A DNA stretch of 5,738 nucleotides from Cyanobacteria bacterium M_surface_7_m2_040 (GTDB lineage Bacteria; Cyanobacteriota; Cyanobacteriia; PCC-6307; Cyanobiaceae), in the NCBI GenBank assembly GCA_016882555.1, contig VGPQ01000102.1:1-5738 (forward strand), in the 5' to 3' direction. The notes beneath the pieces were generated by a model, which was given only the letters and a program-made list of their open reading frames with translations, was not told the DNA's origin and did not search any database. The stretch's first letter is position 1; each line of letters opens with the position of its first letter. Of the stretch, positions 5,620 through 5,738 are shown piece by piece. The translations under genes were made by a program, and so were the position numbers.

Positions 5620-5738
5620 ATGGCCTTCTCCAGCCCTGTTCCCGCCGCCGAGCGCCTGCCGGTGACCGTGCTCACCGGTTACCTCGGTGCCGGCAAGACC
5701 ACCTTGCTCAACCGGATCCTCACCCATGAGCACGGCCT
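5620..5738 (+). CDS. CobW/COG0523-family (G3E) GTPase, putative zinc metallochaperone, 5' part only
   Basis: Only the first 39 codons are present before the right edge. After a short variable leader comes [20 protein letters not shown]: a beta strand and the Walker A/P-loop G20-Y-L-G-A-G-K26-T27-T28, followed by the LLNRIL helix. This is the exact opening of G3E-family CobW proteins, which hydrolyse GTP to deliver or handle zinc or cobalt. The metal-binding CxCC motif expected shortly after would lie outside the window, so the zinc-linked and cobalamin-linked branches cannot be separated directly. ATG at 5620 is the only reasonable in-frame start; no clear Shine-Dalgarno is visible. It is transcribed divergently from the antitoxin-toxin genes, and its neighbours favour a zinc role. 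Confidence 0.92.
   Translation, partial: MAFSSPVPAAERLPVTVLTGYLGAGKTTLLNRILTHEHG

Noticed and set aside
1..5738. HIP1 repeats (GCGATCGC) as a cyanobacterial marker
   Set aside because: Only partial matches were found (for example ACGATCGC near 5520); no perfect copy was seen, so HIP1 gives no support here.

Overview
The window is GC-rich and looks like the chromosome of a unicellular picocyanobacterium (Synechococcus/Cyanobium type). The first gene carries the typical cyanobacterial arrangement of signal peptide, single SLH domain, coiled coil and OprB-type barrel. The Fur-family regulator and the permease pair also resemble picocyanobacterial proteins. The genus is an inference; there is no rRNA or other marker gene here.

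Reading along the minus strand, from right to left, the order is: a FitA/VapB-like antitoxin and a VapC PIN toxin (5442-4772); a UPF0718/YraQ-type permease (4721-3747); its TIGR03943/YcgQ-type partner (3750-3043); an unrecognised exported protein (3046-1724); a Fur-family regulator best called Zur (1686-1177); and the start of an SLH/OprB porin (924 to beyond the left edge). The permease, its partner and the exported protein are joined by two 4-bp stop/start overlaps (GTGA and ATGA), and zur follows after 37 bp, so these four are very probably one transcript. At the far right, on the plus strand, a CobW/COG0523 GTPase (putative zinc metallochaperone) starts at 5620 and runs off the edge.

The region reads as a zinc-homeostasis locus. 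A near-perfect 7-1-7 Zur/Fur-type box (979-993) lies 55 bp upstream of the porin ATG. A zur gene, a two-part permease often found near zinc genes and a CobW GTPase are all close by. The proposed scheme is that zinc starvation releases Zur, which induces the porin and perhaps the CobW GTPase; the permease pair and the exported protein then act on metal across the envelope. Only the porin box is strong sequence evidence; the rest rests on gene families and context.

Points of interest are: the exported protein of unknown function that is translationally locked to the permease pair; an 11-codon upstream ORF whose TGA overlaps the porin ATG, and which may instead be the missing signal-peptide n-region; the toxin-antitoxin module lying between the divergent intergenic region and the permease operon; a FitAB-like half-site upstream of the antitoxin; and several inverted repeats in the vapB-cobW intergenic region. 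No RNA gene, IS element or CRISPR array was seen, and no gap between genes exceeds 300 bases.
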